A stretch of DNA of 13,692 bases from Dehalococcoidia bacterium. GTDB lineage: Bacteria; Chloroflexota; Dehalococcoidia; SM23-28-2; RBG-16-64-32. Made by a program: the position numbers and the translations under genes. The DNA is taken from positions 1-13,692 of the forward strand of contig JAUYGU010000130.1 of assembly GCA_030690405.1 (NCBI GenBank), given 5' to 3'. The first letter of the stretch is position 1, and the number at the start of each line of letters is the position of its first letter. Under the pieces are notes generated by a model, which was given only the letters and a program-made list of their open reading frames with translations, was not told the DNA's origin and did not search any database. Shown piece after piece: positions 13,561 to 13,692 of this stretch.

Positions 13561-13692
13561 CTAGCGGCCGCCGTGTCCGTACCCGAAATTGTGCGCCTCC
13601 GGCGTCGGTGCGCCCTCAGTCCGCAGGGGCGTCAACCGCTCCGCAATCACGTTCACCGTCCCGTCCCGCCGCTGTAGCTTTCCCTGAACGAT
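13561..13692 (-). CDS. dnaE2: Error-prone DNA polymerase DnaE2 (ImuC), 3' end only (gene continues past the window)
   Basis: The last 43 codons and stop of a minus-strand gene: IVQGKLQRRDGTVNVIAERLTPLR...PTPEAHNFGYGHGGR. The RRDGTVNVIAER and PEAHNF blocks are the C-terminal OB-fold edge and tail typical of DnaE2, the error-prone polymerase used in damage-induced mutagenesis with ImuA/ImuB-type partners. The frame is open to the window edge with no damage, so the gene may be intact; this cannot be verified here. It shares RRDGTVNVIAER exactly with the broken fragment at 2216-2688 but differs at many silent positions. The stop TAG lies inside a 10-bp perfect palindrome, CCGCTAGCGG (13558-13567). 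Confidence 0.85.
   Translation of the reverse strand: MVQGKLQRRDGTVNVIAERLTPLRTEGAPTPEAHNFGYGHGGR

Noticed and set aside
1..13692. CRISPR arrays
   Set aside because: No set of regularly spaced direct repeats with unique spacers was seen. The only repeats are the pairs and triplet reported.

Overview
The window is a G+C-rich bacterial chromosome segment of 13,692 bp. Frequent GTG and TTG starts, an ImuC/DnaE2-type polymerase and strings of small Myb/SANT-like helix-turn-helix domains suit Chloroflexota or Actinomycetota. That placement is an inference, because no rRNA or other phylogenetic marker is present.

The left arm (1-2174) is a patchwork of small accessory genes. Bases 1-141 look like one end of an IS21-family insertion sequence. 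It has cut off the 3' end of a zinc-ribbon gene (130-549, minus) and supplies its last codons and stop. Next come two plus-strand genes with Myb/SANT-like helix-turn-helix domains (719-1315 and 1333-1557), closed by a strong, probably bidirectional terminator (1596-1621). A short XRE-family repressor (minus) and a 65-residue orphan (plus) diverge from a compact promoter/operator region at 1907-1949.

The core (2216-13692) is a defence island lying between two dnaE2 3' ends that point towards each other. The left copy is a C-terminal fragment with a one-base frameshift (2216-2688, plus). The right copy is the 3' end of a gene running off the window (13561-13692, minus). All cargo is on the minus strand. 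It consists of an HNH nuclease with a long helical extension (12152-13417), a complete type I restriction-modification operon in the order hsdR-hsdS-hsdM with 4-bp overlaps (6161-11996), and a large SIR2-STAND-TPR protein ending in a cold-shock-like OB fold (2841 to at least 5837).

The least expected feature is a 22-bp partly palindromic site present three times: just downstream of each dnaE2 3' end (2706-2727 and 13502-13523) and between the HNH gene and hsdR (12066-12087). The copies share GCGCACTAA, four variable bases, then ACTTA(T/G)TG, and they delimit the cargo into modules. Two of them also sit about 50 bp upstream of likely -10 boxes. They may be recombinase crossover sites that built the island, or operators that co-regulate its genes. 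No integrase or recombinase is encoded in the window.

In function, the type I system would methylate host DNA and cleave unmodified DNA. The SIR2-STAND protein would be expected to sense infection and deplete NAD+, as an abortive-infection backup. The HNH-helical protein would be a further nuclease effector. The joint defence role is inferred from family knowledge and from clustering.
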